A stretch of DNA of 64,000 nt, from the NCBI GenBank assembly GCA_037176885.1, contig JAWWNJ010000168.1, positions 62,001-126,000 on the forward strand. Reading direction: 5' to 3'. Both the position numbers and the translations under genes were made by a program. The notes beneath the pieces were generated by a model. It saw only the letters and a program-made list of their open reading frames with translations. It was not told the DNA's origin and did not search any database. Positions 1-11,046 of the stretch are shown here, in pieces. Each line of letters starts with the position of its first letter. Within the stretch, counting starts at the first letter, position 1. This stretch comes from Favolaschia claudopus (Eukaryota; Basidiomycota; Agaricomycetes; Agaricales; Mycenaceae).

Positions 1-375
1 GACCGCCTTCCCTGATCGGGGGGCGACCTCGATCTTCCAAGTACCGAGAGCGGGGTGGATTAGAACGAGGGATGGAAGGGGCTGCTTAGTCGCAGTCTGC
101 GACAACACCCTCGGGTCCAGATAGTTAGCACTCGGCCGAACGTTCTGGTGCGGGAGTCTGATGTCGAACACCAGTGCGGGGGGATACGGTCCTTGGAACT
201 TAAGGACCTCATGGAGGGTTACGCTGCCGCTCGCAACCAGCGGCGCGTAGGAGTTGAATGCGTTGGGAGGGGTGACGGGCCCATACGATGATGGGAGGGA
301 TGCAGAGGAGAAGGTGGGAGACGGTGTCGGAGGGAACACAACGTCGTGCGAGAAGTGGACGTGCTTGCCTGGCAT
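1..375 (-). CDS. DUF6699 domain protein (5' part, truncated by window edge)
   Basis: An open frame on the minus strand begins with ATG at 375 and runs without a stop off the left edge (125 codons visible). The N-terminus MPGKHVHFSHDVVFPPTPSP, followed by a Ser/Pro-rich stretch, is the usual opening of basidiomycete DUF6699 proteins. Further on, a beta-rich segment with PLPSLVLIHPALGTWKIEV matches the start of the DUF6699 fold. The function of this family is unknown; members are small, probably soluble proteins that are multiplied in Agaricomycetes. The start is the first ATG in this frame and fits the family N-terminus. Overlapping open frames between 219 and 692 are in other frames. The family call rests on recognising the motif pattern, not on a search. 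Confidence 0.72.
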   Translation of the reverse strand, partial: MPGKHVHFSHDVVFPPTPSPTFSSASLPSSYGPVTPPNAFNSYAPLVASGSVTLHEVLKFQGPYPPALVFDIRLPHQNVRPSANYLDPRVLSQTATKQPLPSLVLIHPALGTWKIEVAPRSGKAV

Positions 376-1533
376 TGTTGTGTGGATTGCTCGGGTGTCC
401 GGCTGGGGGGATATTGAGTTGAGATGACTGGGTCCACAGACCTTATATCCCGTCCAGATATACAGCTTCGCGTGCGTCCACAGTCATATTTAGACGCGCA
501 ACGCGAATTCATTGCGATACCGAACGCGATGACCTTCAGTGACTCATGTTTTTCCTTTTCTGGGTGTGGGAGGGCGGTGTTACGCGACATGGTTGAGCGC
601 GTAGGCGCCGAATCTATCAGGAACATCGCCTGATTGGGATGAAAGCCGTGTGCCGGACATTGAGTCCCCGGCCGCGGCGGGATTTTCTGCAAATCAAAAG
701 AGATATTGCTTGGCCAGAAAAGGGTAGTAGTTAAGGGAAAGCCACAATCTTACTCTTCAACTGGCCTCTCACCAACCGTGCTCTCTTAATTTTTCGCGGC
801 CTACTTACGTCGTTGAGAGCATCGTGAAGGGATCATGGCCATGAAGGTGCATTGAAGTACTTGAATAAACTGTGCATCGTTGGCCTCGATGAGCTGATAC
901 GCTGATTTGATCCCTCCATGCTGAGGAGGAGCTGCGGGGGTCCGATAGACAGTGGAGACGCAGCGGAGACGGTCTTGATTGAATTGCTGTCGAGAGGGCG
1001 ATGCTGCGCAGTGCACAAGAAACAAGTGTTTGTCGCTGCTGTCCAGAATTTAGCGCTCACTGGCAAAGTGTCTCGGACGTATCCGGTCAAAGCTGTAATT
1101 CACGGAAGTAAGCTATTTTTGAAACTGCTGTAGCTTAACGTTTAACAGCCACCAACTAGCACCAACTCCGCGAATTCCTTGATCAGTGGAGGCCACGCTA
1201 GGCCACGATTAGACATGAGTAGACACGTCAGCAAACTTGTGGGTGGTAGCTGTGGTAGGTGGACAAGCATCACCCCCAACTATAATCCGCTTGACGTCCA
1301 GTCCACTCAATCATCTCCGCAGCAAGTCTATCTTGAAAGAAGAAACGGACGAGACCACCCACCGCGCATATTTTTACTCCCCGGTTTCAAAGACCACCCC
1401 AAAGCCAAAACAGTGGTTAAAAATTAACCAATAATTGGCTAACGCAGTACATCCTCCTTCTGAGAAATCGCGATGAAAAATACAGCCCGCGAGCTGGTCG
1501 GGTAAATATATAATGTCGTCGTACAATGACCGC
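376..1533. other. intergenic stretch, 1.16 kb
   Basis: This lies between the DUF6699 start and the RVS167 stop. No intact gene is visible. The only coding-like signal is the multicopper-oxidase relic at about 811-1090. The part next to 375 should hold the DUF6699 promoter. I see no repeats or RNA genes. Confidence 0.5.
811..1090 (-). pseudogene. relic of a multicopper oxidase (third cupredoxin domain)
   Basis: On the minus strand, 852-811 reads MHLHGHDPFTMLST, which matches the third copper-binding motif (HPMHLHGHDF type) of laccases and related multicopper oxidases. Immediately upstream, but in a different frame, the sequence reads AYQLIEANDAQFI, resembling the strand that precedes this motif. 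Eleven bases separate the two parts, so a small indel breaks the frame. No HCHIDWH-type fourth motif or HWHG-type first motif is present nearby. I infer a decayed fragment, not a working gene. A chance match to the seven-residue core is possible but unlikely. Confidence 0.4.
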
Positions 1534-3320
1534 TCAAGTATCCTGAACATAGTTCCCTGAACAATATATCAGAATCCGCGGAGACTGAACGAGACGAAAG
1601 GGCGTATGTACCTGGGAACACTCCCTGCTGTCCATTCAGTCGACCTGTCCACCAATCCTCCGCACTGGCCCCTCGCTCCACAATCTCTATCCGATCCCCT
1701 GTGTTGAACGACAGATCTCCGTCCGCCTTCAGGCACATCAGGATTATTGGCAACAAGAATAATGCAGAAACGTCAGCTTACCTGTGCGGCAAAATCGTAC
1801 AACGCCACGACATAGTGCACTTTCGGCGCAAGTGAAGGTTTGGGTTTCAATGGCGGAGGCGGTGGTGGGGCTCGCTTGGTTGCTGCGGCGGCCGACGCGC
1901 TGCTTGCAGCAGAATACGGAGGCGGAGGTGCTGCTAGCGATTTACTGGAACCTGGCACAGGGGGAGGTACTTTCTTCAGATTACTGTTTGAGGGTGTGCG
2001 CATGGGAGCTGATCGTGACGAAAGAGAGCTGGTGCTAGATGCAGTTGTGGCAGACCGCTCCAGACCGCCATTGGCGCCCCGGTTCGCCTGTACCATTTTG
2101 GCTAGAAGAAACTATTAAACACCAATGCTCCTTAGGTTGAGTGAGAAAAAACTGACAGGTTGAGATGATTCTCTTGGTGATATTGAGATCCTCAATCGTG
2201 CTCCATGCGTCTGTGCGTTTCCCCTCGTAATCACTGGCAATTTGTGACCCCGGGACATTTGTAACATCATATTTGTTCTCTTCGGCGAAACCGTTCATTT
2301 TCTCGAGAAGCAGATAAAATATGTTGAGCCTGTGTTACGATTTAGCGATTAGCAGCTCAAAGGGGCAGACAACGTACTGCATGTAGTAAAATGACGAGAA
2401 CAGCGGGTCGATGAATTGTGTGGAGAGCATCATGAAACGCGGGAGGTCTGTTTTCAACGCGTTATTGAGGAAGTCGTATTCGTTTGTGGCGAGTTCAAAG
2501 TCTTGTTCAAGCTATCAAGTTTGTGAGCTATAAATTCGGCATTCAAGAACTAAACACCAACCTTGAACAAGTTTTTCTCGTCGCTCAATGACTTTTCTTT
2601 CTTGTCCCGGAGTTTGGTCAGAGAATTGTTGAACCGATCGTAATCCGTCAGCTAACTCGGTGTAAACGCATATTCGTGCAGTTTCGCGTTCTGTTGGCGC
2701 ACCTTGTGATCCCGCTTTGTTATGGTCTTCCTAATCGTTTTCATGACGCTCTGTAGCTCCTTGACGGGACCGACAATTCTGCTCTCAATGAGATCGAGTT
2801 CCGGCCCAACGGCGGTGCGCAGTTCCTCCATCGCCGTCTCATACTTGGTCACACTTCGAATAGTATGTGCCGCGTCGGGATTCTTCCCAATGAGATCATA
2901 TTCGCCCGCAATAGGATGGAATATGGTGGAAAAGTGAGTCGCGAAGCCGGCGCCAGAGGTGAATAGGCCTGGAATGCGGTCAATAAGGTGTGTCCACGAT
3001 TTCGCAGATAATGTCGCGTGCCGTTTACAGCGTCGGTGAACGACTTTGTATCCTTCAGAAACTTCTCAGCAGCTTTCTCCATAGTTCCAAAGTGTCGTTG
3101 ATAATCATCGAACTCGGGGTCGGTGGACTCTGAAGATCACCAGAAAGTTGTCACAGCTGAGTTGCAGTTGCGGTCGGCTGGCTTGAGATGCTCACTTTTG
3201 GACATTCCGACCTTGCTGGTCACCATAAATGGCGTGCTGTGAGACTAGACATTGAGGAATCGTTTGCATGGTGTGGGGTGACACCACTGACCGCTTGATT
3301 GTCTTCGTAAAACCCTTCAT
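1534..3320 (-). CDS. RVS167: Rvs167-type BAR/SH3 amphiphysin homologue
   Basis: The gene is assembled from ten exons on the minus strand, from ATG at 3320 to TGA at 1534-1536. The N-terminus MKGFTKTIKR continues into a full BAR domain (DPEFDDYQRHF, SGAGFATHFSTIFHP, coiled-coil segments, LEQDFELATNEYDFLNNALK). A low-complexity Ser/Pro linker with PPPPPPLKPKP follows, and then one SH3 domain ([28 protein letters not shown]) that ends the protein. BAR dimers bend membranes and the SH3 domain recruits proline-rich actin regulators; in yeast the Rvs161/Rvs167 pair acts at vesicle scission in endocytosis. One intron (2969-3021) appears to use a GC-AG pair. The last intron falls inside the SH3 domain. 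The gene is divergent from SDO1 with 221 bp between starts. Confidence 0.9.
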
Positions 3321-3541
3321 GGTGGGCGCACGTCGTACACGGAGTCAAAGAATGTTGTAGTGGTGCAGCACCAAGCGCGCTCGGTGTGAGTCTGCGGGCT
3401 TGAGTTTTGGTGCAAGATGAGAGGTCCAAGCAAGCGCGGCTTCAGCTGAGCACAGCCTCGCGCTTGTCAAATCAGGCTTTGCCGGATCCGCGCCAATTTT
3501 CTGACTCTCTTTCTTCTCTTCTTCGCGCTCGTACGTCCAGG
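3321..3541. promoter_or_regulatory. shared divergent promoter, RVS167/SDO1
   Basis: Only 221 bp separate the two start codons, so both promoters must lie here or overlap the genes. No clear TATA box was seen. The region is inferred from gene geometry alone. Confidence 0.4.
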
Positions 3542-4616
3542 ATGTCTAAGATAAATCAACCATCCGGCCAGATCAAGTACTGCAGTGCTCAGTAGCCAAT
3601 AATCTCGTCTAACGGCGCATTAGATTAACAAATGTATCGATTGTGCGTCTCAAGAAGGGCGGTAAGCGGTTCGAGGTAACAATTTGCCTACGCAGGGACA
3701 AGAACTGTGTCCGATCCTTTCAATCACTAGATTGCATGCTATAAGAACAAAGTGCAAGAGTGGAGGACGGGGGTGTCAGTAATTATGTGCGCACAGGCAT
3801 CGTTGAATTGCTAAGATGGTATTCCAGGGAGACAAATCTAGACGACGTGCTACAGATCAGCAATGTCTTCACCAATGTATCGAAGGGCGAAGTGTCCAAA
3901 TCAAACGACCTGCAAAAGGCTTTTGGCAAGACGGACATCTCAGAGATCGTCCAGGAGGTACAAAATTCAATCCATCATCTGCGGGAAATCTTGGTGCATA
4001 TCATCCAAGGGCTTTGCAGATCTTGAAGAAAGGCGAACTGCAAATTGGGGAGAAGGAGCGCGATCATGATCTAACAGCGCTGCGGAAAGAAATCGCAACT
4101 CTGGTAGCAGAAAAATGCGAGGATCCCGCGACTGGACGACCTTACGCCGTCGGAATGATAGAGAAGGCTATGGCTGAAGTCGGCTTCAGTGTGAAGCAGG
4201 ATAAGACAGCTAAAAGCCAGGTCAGCCGTCTTGCCATTCATCGAACCTTGCCGAAATGAACGACTTTCCGTTAGGTTTCCGCATGCATAAAGCAACTGCA
4301 GTCCGATTCCACTCTGCCTATACAACGGTCGCGGATGCGCGTCCGAGTCACCATGCCCACTGCTGACGGCAAACGATTAAGAGAGAAAGTGCTTGAAGGC
4401 GCGCAAACCGTAGAGCAAGACGAGATGGGACAGAACGAATGGGAATTGGTGGGTATCGCCGTCCGAGCACCCGCGACTCATACATGAATCTGTTTTCAGA
4501 TAATGCTCATCGACCCTGGTCAATTCCGCGTCATCAACGAATTACTGCAGAAGGAATGCAAAGCTCGAGGCCGAATAGAGACCATGACGATCTCCGCTCC
4601 TACGGCATCAACTTGA
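3542..4616 (+). CDS. SDO1: SBDS/Sdo1 ribosome maturation factor
   Basis: The spliced product opens MSKINQPSGQIKLTNVSIVR and continues through GGKRFEIACYKNKVQEWR, TNLDDVLQISNVFTNVSKGE and QKAFGKTDISEIVQEILKKGEL. These are the core of the SBDS N-terminal (FYSH) domain. The middle helical domain (EKERDHDLTALRKEIATLVA, MIEKAMAEVGFSVK) and the C-terminal domain (MRVRVTMPTADGKRLREKV, LIDPGQFRVINELLQKEC) follow. Sdo1 works with the GTPase Efl1 to release Tif6/eIF6 from late 60S subunits. Introns are short and the junctions are clear; the TTA ACA exon start and the GT|G codon at RTGVETNL restore the conserved frame. The stop is TGA at 4614-4616. The gene converges on ALG1 with 95 bp between stops. 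Confidence 0.95.
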
Positions 4617-4711
4617 GTGTATGTATCTGAAATTCATTCTCGCTATAGATGTGCTTGTTCGATTGTTCTTTGTATCCTAACGGGCTCAACATATTGACTC
4701 ACAGTACATTA

Positions 4712-6727
4712 TCATTTATCTGAGATTTCGTTCCGCCGAACGTCCTGCAGAATTAGCGGGCGCACATATCGCGCCCAGTTTTGGTCCCAAGACTCCCACA
4801 CGTCTTCTGAAAACTCGCCTGAAGGAGGTCGAGACGAGGGAGATGTTGGTCTGTCGGCAGCTGGGATTAGATTGGATCGCAATTCCGTGAGGCGTGGGCA
4901 GTTGGGGAATCCAGCTAAAAGAGTCTATGGAAAAAAATTAATAAAGAGCGACGCGACGTATCACCAACACTTACCTCCAATTGTTGCGCCAATTCGGAAG
5001 CGTCTTTGAACACTAGCCCGTTCTTCTCATGCTTGACCAGCTCATGTAAACTAAAAAATTCGTCTCACTCATAAGCTATACGAAACCCTCAACGAATACC
5101 GTTTGAAAACGCACCAAGCGAAATCAAGGGCGCAGACGGGCAGTGCGCAACCAAACATGTCGACGACCTTCATGGGTAGATCAAGGTTGGAAGAGCTAGC
5201 ATGCAGGCTGACGCCCAAATCCGCTGCACCTGAACAACAGTTGAGACTTACAACCTCCAAGTGTGGAACAAGACAATACCTAAGAGGGTAGGATAATCCT
5301 CCGCATCCAGCCACATGCTGACGCACCGCACCCAGTCCCACTTCTTCTGCAATTCGCCGACCTCGGACATGTATTTCTTCTTCAGTGGACCCTTGCCGGT
5401 TAAGATGACCATAAGTTTCGGCAGGTGCTTGTTTGACGCCGATGCTCGAGCATTGTATTCACCAAGAGCAGCTATAAGAATGCCGAAATCCTCGTCCTGC
5501 GTCCAAGAAGTGCTCGAAACAAGCAAGGCGGGTCGGTCATCGCGGAGGAATGGTGCCTTCACTTCGGAATAGATTGGATCTATTACACTGGAAGGTGGAG
5601 GTGGAGTACCGCGCTTGATTGTGCGGTCCGAGGATGAGGCGTTCGTTGCAGTAAAAGCACTTGAATATGGGGCATCATACTTCGGAAGAAACTTTCGCAA
5701 AGAGGGCTCTGAGGATATAGCTGTATGGAGTTTGACGGCAAAAAGCTTTTGGACATTATCGTTCTACTCTCGCCGAGAAATGTATCAACTTACATCATGT
5801 ATATCCTGGGGTGTTGACTGATGGAAGCGTCGTGGCGGTCTGTCATGTAATACGACTTTTCGTCCCCTGGTCGTTTTGAGACGTGAATTTATTTGAATTG
5901 AAATAAATGTGCTCACTGCAAATCCCATTCTTTCACCAAAAAGTCCTTCATTGCCTCGGTCACGAATAAGTGGGCATATGCCGTCCGACCAAAATATCGT
6001 TCGAACCTGGAAAATGCATAGGCAACCTCAAACTGGCACCCGAAAATGCTGCATACCACTTTGCAAGTCTGACGAGTGGATGTCGCTCTCCCTGTCGCGG
6101 AAATCTCATAGCAAGGATGCTATATCCAAGGTTGTGCCAGTCGATTATGATTTTGCTTGCCCGCATACGGGCGATAGCCCAAACGATGGCCAGGGTCGGA
6201 ATGCTAGGTGGGTTCTGTTCATACATAGATGAGCAAGCTTGTTCAATTTCGGGCGGCAAAATGAGCACAAACTTGAACCAGAATAAATTCAGGTGGATTA
6301 GGTATCGTGAACAATTCAATAAATATGTAAAGAACTTGAAGTACAACTTTGATCGGGCCAGAGATCATAAAGGGAAGCAGTCGAAGACATAGCGGAGGTT
6401 GGGGTATATACCGGACTCTTGCCTTCATTAAAGAAGGAATGAGCGGAGAGTCTATCATAGCTCTTCAGCGCCTTCTCAGAATTTTGAGAGTGTCGTACCG
6501 CCGTAGCCTATAATGTCGGTAAAGAATTCATTCTCCAGGAAGCTTTCGGCATGGTACATCATGCGAGGACTGCGTCCAATGTCGCCCAAGACAAGGATTG
6601 CGACAGAACGAAGAGTGTGCCTATCCCGAGGTTTGAAGAAAGACCATATCCTCCAAGCTATCCAGAGGGCGAGTATGCTGACCACAAGGCGCGAGACTAT
6701 TGCCGCGTAGTCCTGCACCGTGAGCAT
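4712..6727 (-). CDS. ALG1: ALG1 chitobiosyldiphosphodolichol beta-mannosyltransferase
   Basis: The first ATG in frame is at 6727. It gives [14 protein letters not shown] followed by a hydrophobic segment ([15 protein letters not shown]), the N-terminal ER anchor of Alg1. Family motifs appear in order: [131 protein letters not shown] and [20 protein letters not shown]. Alg1 adds the first mannose, from GDP-mannose, to GlcNAc2-PP-dolichol on the cytosolic face of the ER. The mature frame runs through several short introns; one acceptor (tccaaaag before CTT TTT GCC) restores [16 protein letters not shown]. The stop TGA is at 4712-4714. It is divergent from NFU1, 114 bp apart. Confidence 0.95.
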
Positions 6728-6841
6728 GGCGAGAGGATTCTCCAGCAACTCAAGACGTGAAACGACGCGTTCGGTGACGGTGGCGTATGAGCGGAAGTAA
6801 GTCGTGCACTGTCAAACCCGAAGAAAGCCGATGTCAGCCGA

Positions 6842-7828
6842 ATGACCAAGCAACTCCCATCTTTTCCAAGTTCCGCCATGTCCTCTGCTTCCCTGCTCAG
6901 AATATCCGCAAAGGCTAAGCCACGGGGAGCGTTGCCAACGTTGATCAAGGGACACAGGACAATATCATCAACCATCCCTCGGTCGGCAATTCTGAAGCGC
7001 GGGCCAACTTTCGCTACTGCTTCCACCGTTTTACCACCACGACCTCATGCATCCACCAGCAAGCCTGCGCCCTCCCAAAGTGAGCGAATACAAATGCGCC
7101 TGAATCTGTTGCTGAAGGTGTTCAGGTCGATCCATGTTCATACAAACCGAGTCGACGCCGAATGACGACTCGATTAAATTCATTCCTGGGGTCGACGTCA
7201 TGGGCGACGGCACTGCAGAATTTTTGGACACTCGTTCGGCCTTGAGCTCGCCTCTCGCTATCCGACTCATGGGCGTCGAGGGCGTCAAGGCCGTTTTTTA
7301 TGGTCCCGATTTCGTCACAGTTTCGAAGGATTCCGAGAACCCATGGGCCATCTTGAAGCCCGAGATTTATTCCATCCTCATGGAGTTTTTCTCTTCGGGT
7401 CAAGCTCTCTTCCGCAGTCAGGAGGATAAAGATAATGCTGGTCCGCAAGACACCAAAATCCTCGATACCGACTCGGAGACTGTTGCCATGATCAAGGAAC
7501 TCCTTGAGACTCGGGTACGACCCGCAATTATGGAGGATGGAGGGGATATTGAATATAGAGGATTTGATGAGGAGGGGGACGCTCTGGTGAAGGTCAAGCT
7601 AAAGGGAAGCTGCAGAGGTTGTGATTCGAGCACCGTGACGCTAAAGAGCGGCATCGAGAGGATGCTGATGCACTATATCCCCGAGGTCAAGGGCGTTCTG
7701 CAAGTGAGTGAAAGTTGTGTGAGTTTTCTCTCGTTGACGTTCGTTAGGTTCTGGATCAGGAGGAGGAGATTGCGATGAACGAATTCAATAAGCTCGAAGA
7801 ACGACTAGGGAATAAAACAAAGGGGTAG
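6842..7828 (+). CDS. NFU1: NFU1 mitochondrial iron-sulfur cluster scaffold
   Basis: Three exons (6842-7079, 7126-7703, 7748-7828) encode 298 residues. The first about 75 residues are basic and Ser/Thr-rich without acidic clusters, as expected for a mitochondrial presequence. The Nfu N-terminal domain follows (SMFIQTESTPNDDSIKFIPG, FYGPDFVTVSK, WAILKPEIYSILMEFF). The NifU-like C-terminal domain (VRPAIMEDGGDIEYRGF) carries the cluster-binding CxxC at C242 and C245 (GSCRGCDSSTVTLKSGIERM). Nfu1 receives 4Fe-4S cl usters and passes them to targets such as lipoyl synthase and complex II. ATG at 6842 is used; ATG at 6878 is an alternative start. A MITE begins 71 bp after the stop, so the 3' UTR may enter it. 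Confidence 0.95.
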
Positions 7829-7899
7829 GTCTCCGCCCCGTTGCACATAACGTCCCATTTTGCTGATACCTCAGCAGCATGGCTCAATATATGTCTGTA

Positions 7900-8319
7900 A
7901 GGTAGCGGCCAGACATGTACGGTTACCCCACGTGATTTCACCTTTTTGAGAAGAAGTAGTCCGCTTGACCTGTATTTGAGAGGAATTAAAAAATCCGGCT
8001 CAACAGTTCTATAAAGACTCATAATGTCTACATACATGCACTTGAAACTTAGAAAAAGCTGCAGAACTGAGGGACTAGTTCCCAATTGATGCAAAACGAA
8101 GGATTTGATGGGATTTGTGAAGTCTCCCATCAATTTGGGAACTAGTCCTCCAGTTCTCACTGGGCGTGACCATAATTTGATTGGTGAGTCTTTAGAACGT
8201 ATTTGCATAGAACTGTTGAGCCAGATTCTTTATTTTCCCTCAAATACAGGTCAAACGGACTACTTCTTCTCAAAAAGGTGAAATCACGTGGGGTAACCGT
8301 ACATGTCTGGCCGCTACCT
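7900..8319. mobile_element. 420-bp foldback MITE with TA target duplication (Tc1/mariner-like)
   Basis: The left arm (7900-8012) and right arm (8207-8319) are 113-bp inverted repeats. The outer 64 bases are identical and the inner parts differ at scattered positions. The element starts AGGTAGCGGCC and ends GGCCGCTACCT, flanked by TA at 7898-7899 and TA at 8320-8321. The TA duplication and lack of any transposase point to a non-autonomous Tc1/mariner-type element. It lies 71 bp after the NFU1 stop and 132 bp before the MYND gene ATG. A transcript crossing it would form a long hairpin. The superfamily is inferred from the TA duplication only. Confidence 0.85.
8062..8158. repeat. nested inverted repeat inside the MITE
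   Basis: Between the terminal arms lies a second inverted repeat. 8062-8091 (cagaactgagggactagttc...) pairs with 8128-8158 (...gaactagtcctccagttctc) with about four differences, around a 36-base loop. It may be the remains of a smaller element inserted in the first, or part of the same foldback. Confidence 0.75.
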
Positions 8320-8451
8320 TATAATCTTATTTCCATGAATAATTGTAATAGACTGTATTTTTCCACTGGCGCCAATGCGCGACGGACGCGGTGTGACATA
8401 TATCATGTGCCTGTGACACCCAATCTCTTCCCCAACGATTGCCCAACGACC

Positions 8452-9692
8452 ATGTATGAGGCTAAGATCTCCGAGAGTCAGCTCGTCAACCATGAGTTTG
8501 AGGCTGTATTGGACATGGTCGACATCACATTTGACGAGATAGAAGAGTCGTGGACTCAAGCTCGCCGCCCTTCGCCATATCGGAAGTGGTATAAAGACGT
8601 TGCAACTGGTCAACAGGCGGTTTCGAACGAGACCCCGACCGAGGACGGAGTTTTCGAAGGCACTCGTCTCATTTCTTGGAAACAGGGCAAGCCTTTCGAC
8701 CCTGAATACCTCTTTTTTCGCACTGTCGATACTGGACGGCTCCTGCCTATGGACTCGGCGGATTTCCGCGCGCAATTCTGGGCATACAGAGGTTTCTGGG
8801 ATAAAATCGACGCAATCCATCGCGATGAAGGCGGCAGAAAGTGGTGGATCTGTCAAGTTCTTCCTGCTTTTGTAGGGTTGTAATCTTTTCTGTTTTTGAC
8901 CACACTTTCACCGCGCACAGCTGCACCAGATTCTTGTAATTCGCAATATGCATGACGCGAGAGATTGTGATATACCCATAATTCTCACTACCTGGGACGA
9001 CGCACAATTCAAGTCTTCGCTGAACTATTGGGTTGAATTAAGCAAAGGGGAATGGACGGAGGAAGAACGACGTTTGAAATGTAATTCAATTCCACTTTGT
9101 GGCATTTCTCCGGGGAGGAAATCAATACTGACCGCTCCTAGTCCTCGAACGCAACAATCCCTGTCATCGCATCCTCCCTTGTTTCGAGCAGGTCGATATT
9201 CTCGTGCGCGCCCTCCTCACCGACCCAGAAGCTGGCGACGTACCGCCCTTCATCATCTTCCACTCCGTGATCACCGACGGAAACACCTGCGTTCTCTTCA
9301 CCAAACCGTCGCACTTCCCTCCACCAGCCCTCACCCGAGACCTTCCGGCGTCATGTAACTGTGTCGGCTGCACCAGAACGGACTGTTCCCGAATCGACTT
9401 TTCCTTGTCGCGGTCTTTGGCTGAGGGCAGCGCGATGGTTCGTCAGACGGATTCCGCTAGCTGTACCCGCCGTATATTGTGTAACTTGGAGGATTGCGAG
9501 GTTGAACATTTCAAGGATGGCAATAAGCTCCAGCGGTGTCAGCGATGCAGAGAGGCGCTTTACTGCTCAAGCGAGCATCAGGTGAATTTTTTTCGGCGCA
9601 ATCGAGATTTGGAATGGATTACATCTGTAGCTAATGCTTTTCAGCGGCTCGACTGGGAGACTCACAAGAATGTATGCGAGAAGAGGTTCTAA
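8452..9692 (+). CDS. MYND-type zinc finger protein
   Basis: Four exons (8452-8856, 8921-9080, 9142-9581, 9645-9692) encode about 350 residues. The first 230 residues show no domain I can name (WTQARRPSPYRKW, DPEYLFFRTVDTGRLLPMD, DIPIILTTWDDAQFKSS). The C-terminus is a MYND finger: CTRRILCNLEDC, then LQRCQRCREALYCSSEHQ, then DWETHKNVC. The usual Cys after YC is His here (SSEHQ). MYND fingers mostly bind proline-rich partners. The frame stays open upstream through the MITE arm, and a second in-frame ATG lies at 8335, just outside the MITE; that would add 39 residues. I prefer 8452, but the start is not certain. Many such proteins in mushrooms are uncharacterised. Confidence 0.78.
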
Positions 9693-11046
9693 GATTGCTG
9701 TTCACTAATACTTGCCGCTACATGGTTTCTGTTGCCGAAAATACGATTCAGACTAATCAACTTAGTACTCATGTCTCGCTATACTTCCTGTAAATGGCAG
9801 TACTATAATTTTCCAAGTCTTTGACTTCGTGCCTGGAAGAAGGGTTAGAAGCACGAACCGCACCGGATCATTTATTCGACAGCTCCGATCAACAATTCGC
9901 GCTTTGACCGCCAAGCTGTCCCAAGTTTCATGAGCTAATTGCAATCGAGAGAGTCAGCTCGCTGCCTCTCTCATTGTCGCGATCGCATTTTAGGGCAGCA
10001 TAGAAACATAAAGTAAGATGATGCTCTATACATCGACAATTACGGGCTGTTTCGCCCGTGGACAACCATCTGCTAGAGCTATTCAAGCATACGACTCGCA
10101 TATTCAAAGATGTCTGCATCTCGTTCTGCGTGTATACTTATATGTTTCTTTCTACCTCTCAGCACGCCCCTTCTTCAACTGTCCTTATCTTGAGCCTCAT
10201 TCAAGTTTTGCGGTCGTCTTATGCCGTGTGGTAAAATTTTCACCAGTGTTGTACTCGGGTCCCGGGCACTCGGTATCGGTATACGCATCCAAAATTTTCA
10301 ACATAGGACGAGCGTTGAGCAATGAGCGCTACGAACACTTATAGTGCCGAGAGCTTACTCGTAGATATTGTGAAACACTGAAACCGGAGCCGGAGCCGGA
10401 GCGGAAGCAACTTGACAACTTCATGTGTGAGGAATGTATTGTCGGCGATTTTTTACCGCGAGTCTGTTGGCCGGGCGGCCCTTGACCTCGAATCGAAACG
10501 GCATTGGTACACTCAGGACACTGGCTCACTGGCTCTTACTGGCTAGGGAGACTCCTTCTGGAAGCCATTGCAAAGGCTCGGGCTGGCAGTGCCTGAAAAA
10601 AAACGAAAAAGAAAAGTTGTGAAGAAGAAAAACAAAAATAACGGGCAACGGGCCGTGCAAGCCGTATATCCGCGATTGCCGCGTTCAACTTGATGAACTG
10701 CGATGAAACCGCGACGCAACCAACTCTCATCGATCTCATCGGCGACAAATTGTTAAACAAAGATTCCAGGACCTTAGGATAGAAAGATGTGGGCGCTGAT
10801 ACTCTCCCCGAGATTCTGAGTTACAAAACAGCCAAAGTCTGCAACGGTATGATTTACGGGTTGAGGCGGCGCGGCAAGTGCGTTAGGTCCAAGTTGTGTT
10901 GAATTCCCACGGTCCCATTCTATGTTTATGTAACTGATCGCTTTTCGTTCCAGCCAGCCAGGCGGGCAAGTGGCGGCGATAATCAGCCATTCATTCAATG
11001 TAAATATTCATCGCCACCTAACCGCCTTCGCTTTCTCCCAACCACC
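9693..11046. other. intergenic stretch, 1.35 kb
   Basis: I see no gene here. A short GGAGCC hexamer repeat (about three copies) lies near 10385-10405. The right half should carry the GH79 promoter. Small open frames on both strands lack ATG starts or family resemblance. Confidence 0.5.

Noticed and set aside
7756..8208. 150-codon minus-strand frame through the MITE
   Set aside because: It consists of a MITE arm and its inner region in an accidental open frame; the mirror frame exists in the other arm.
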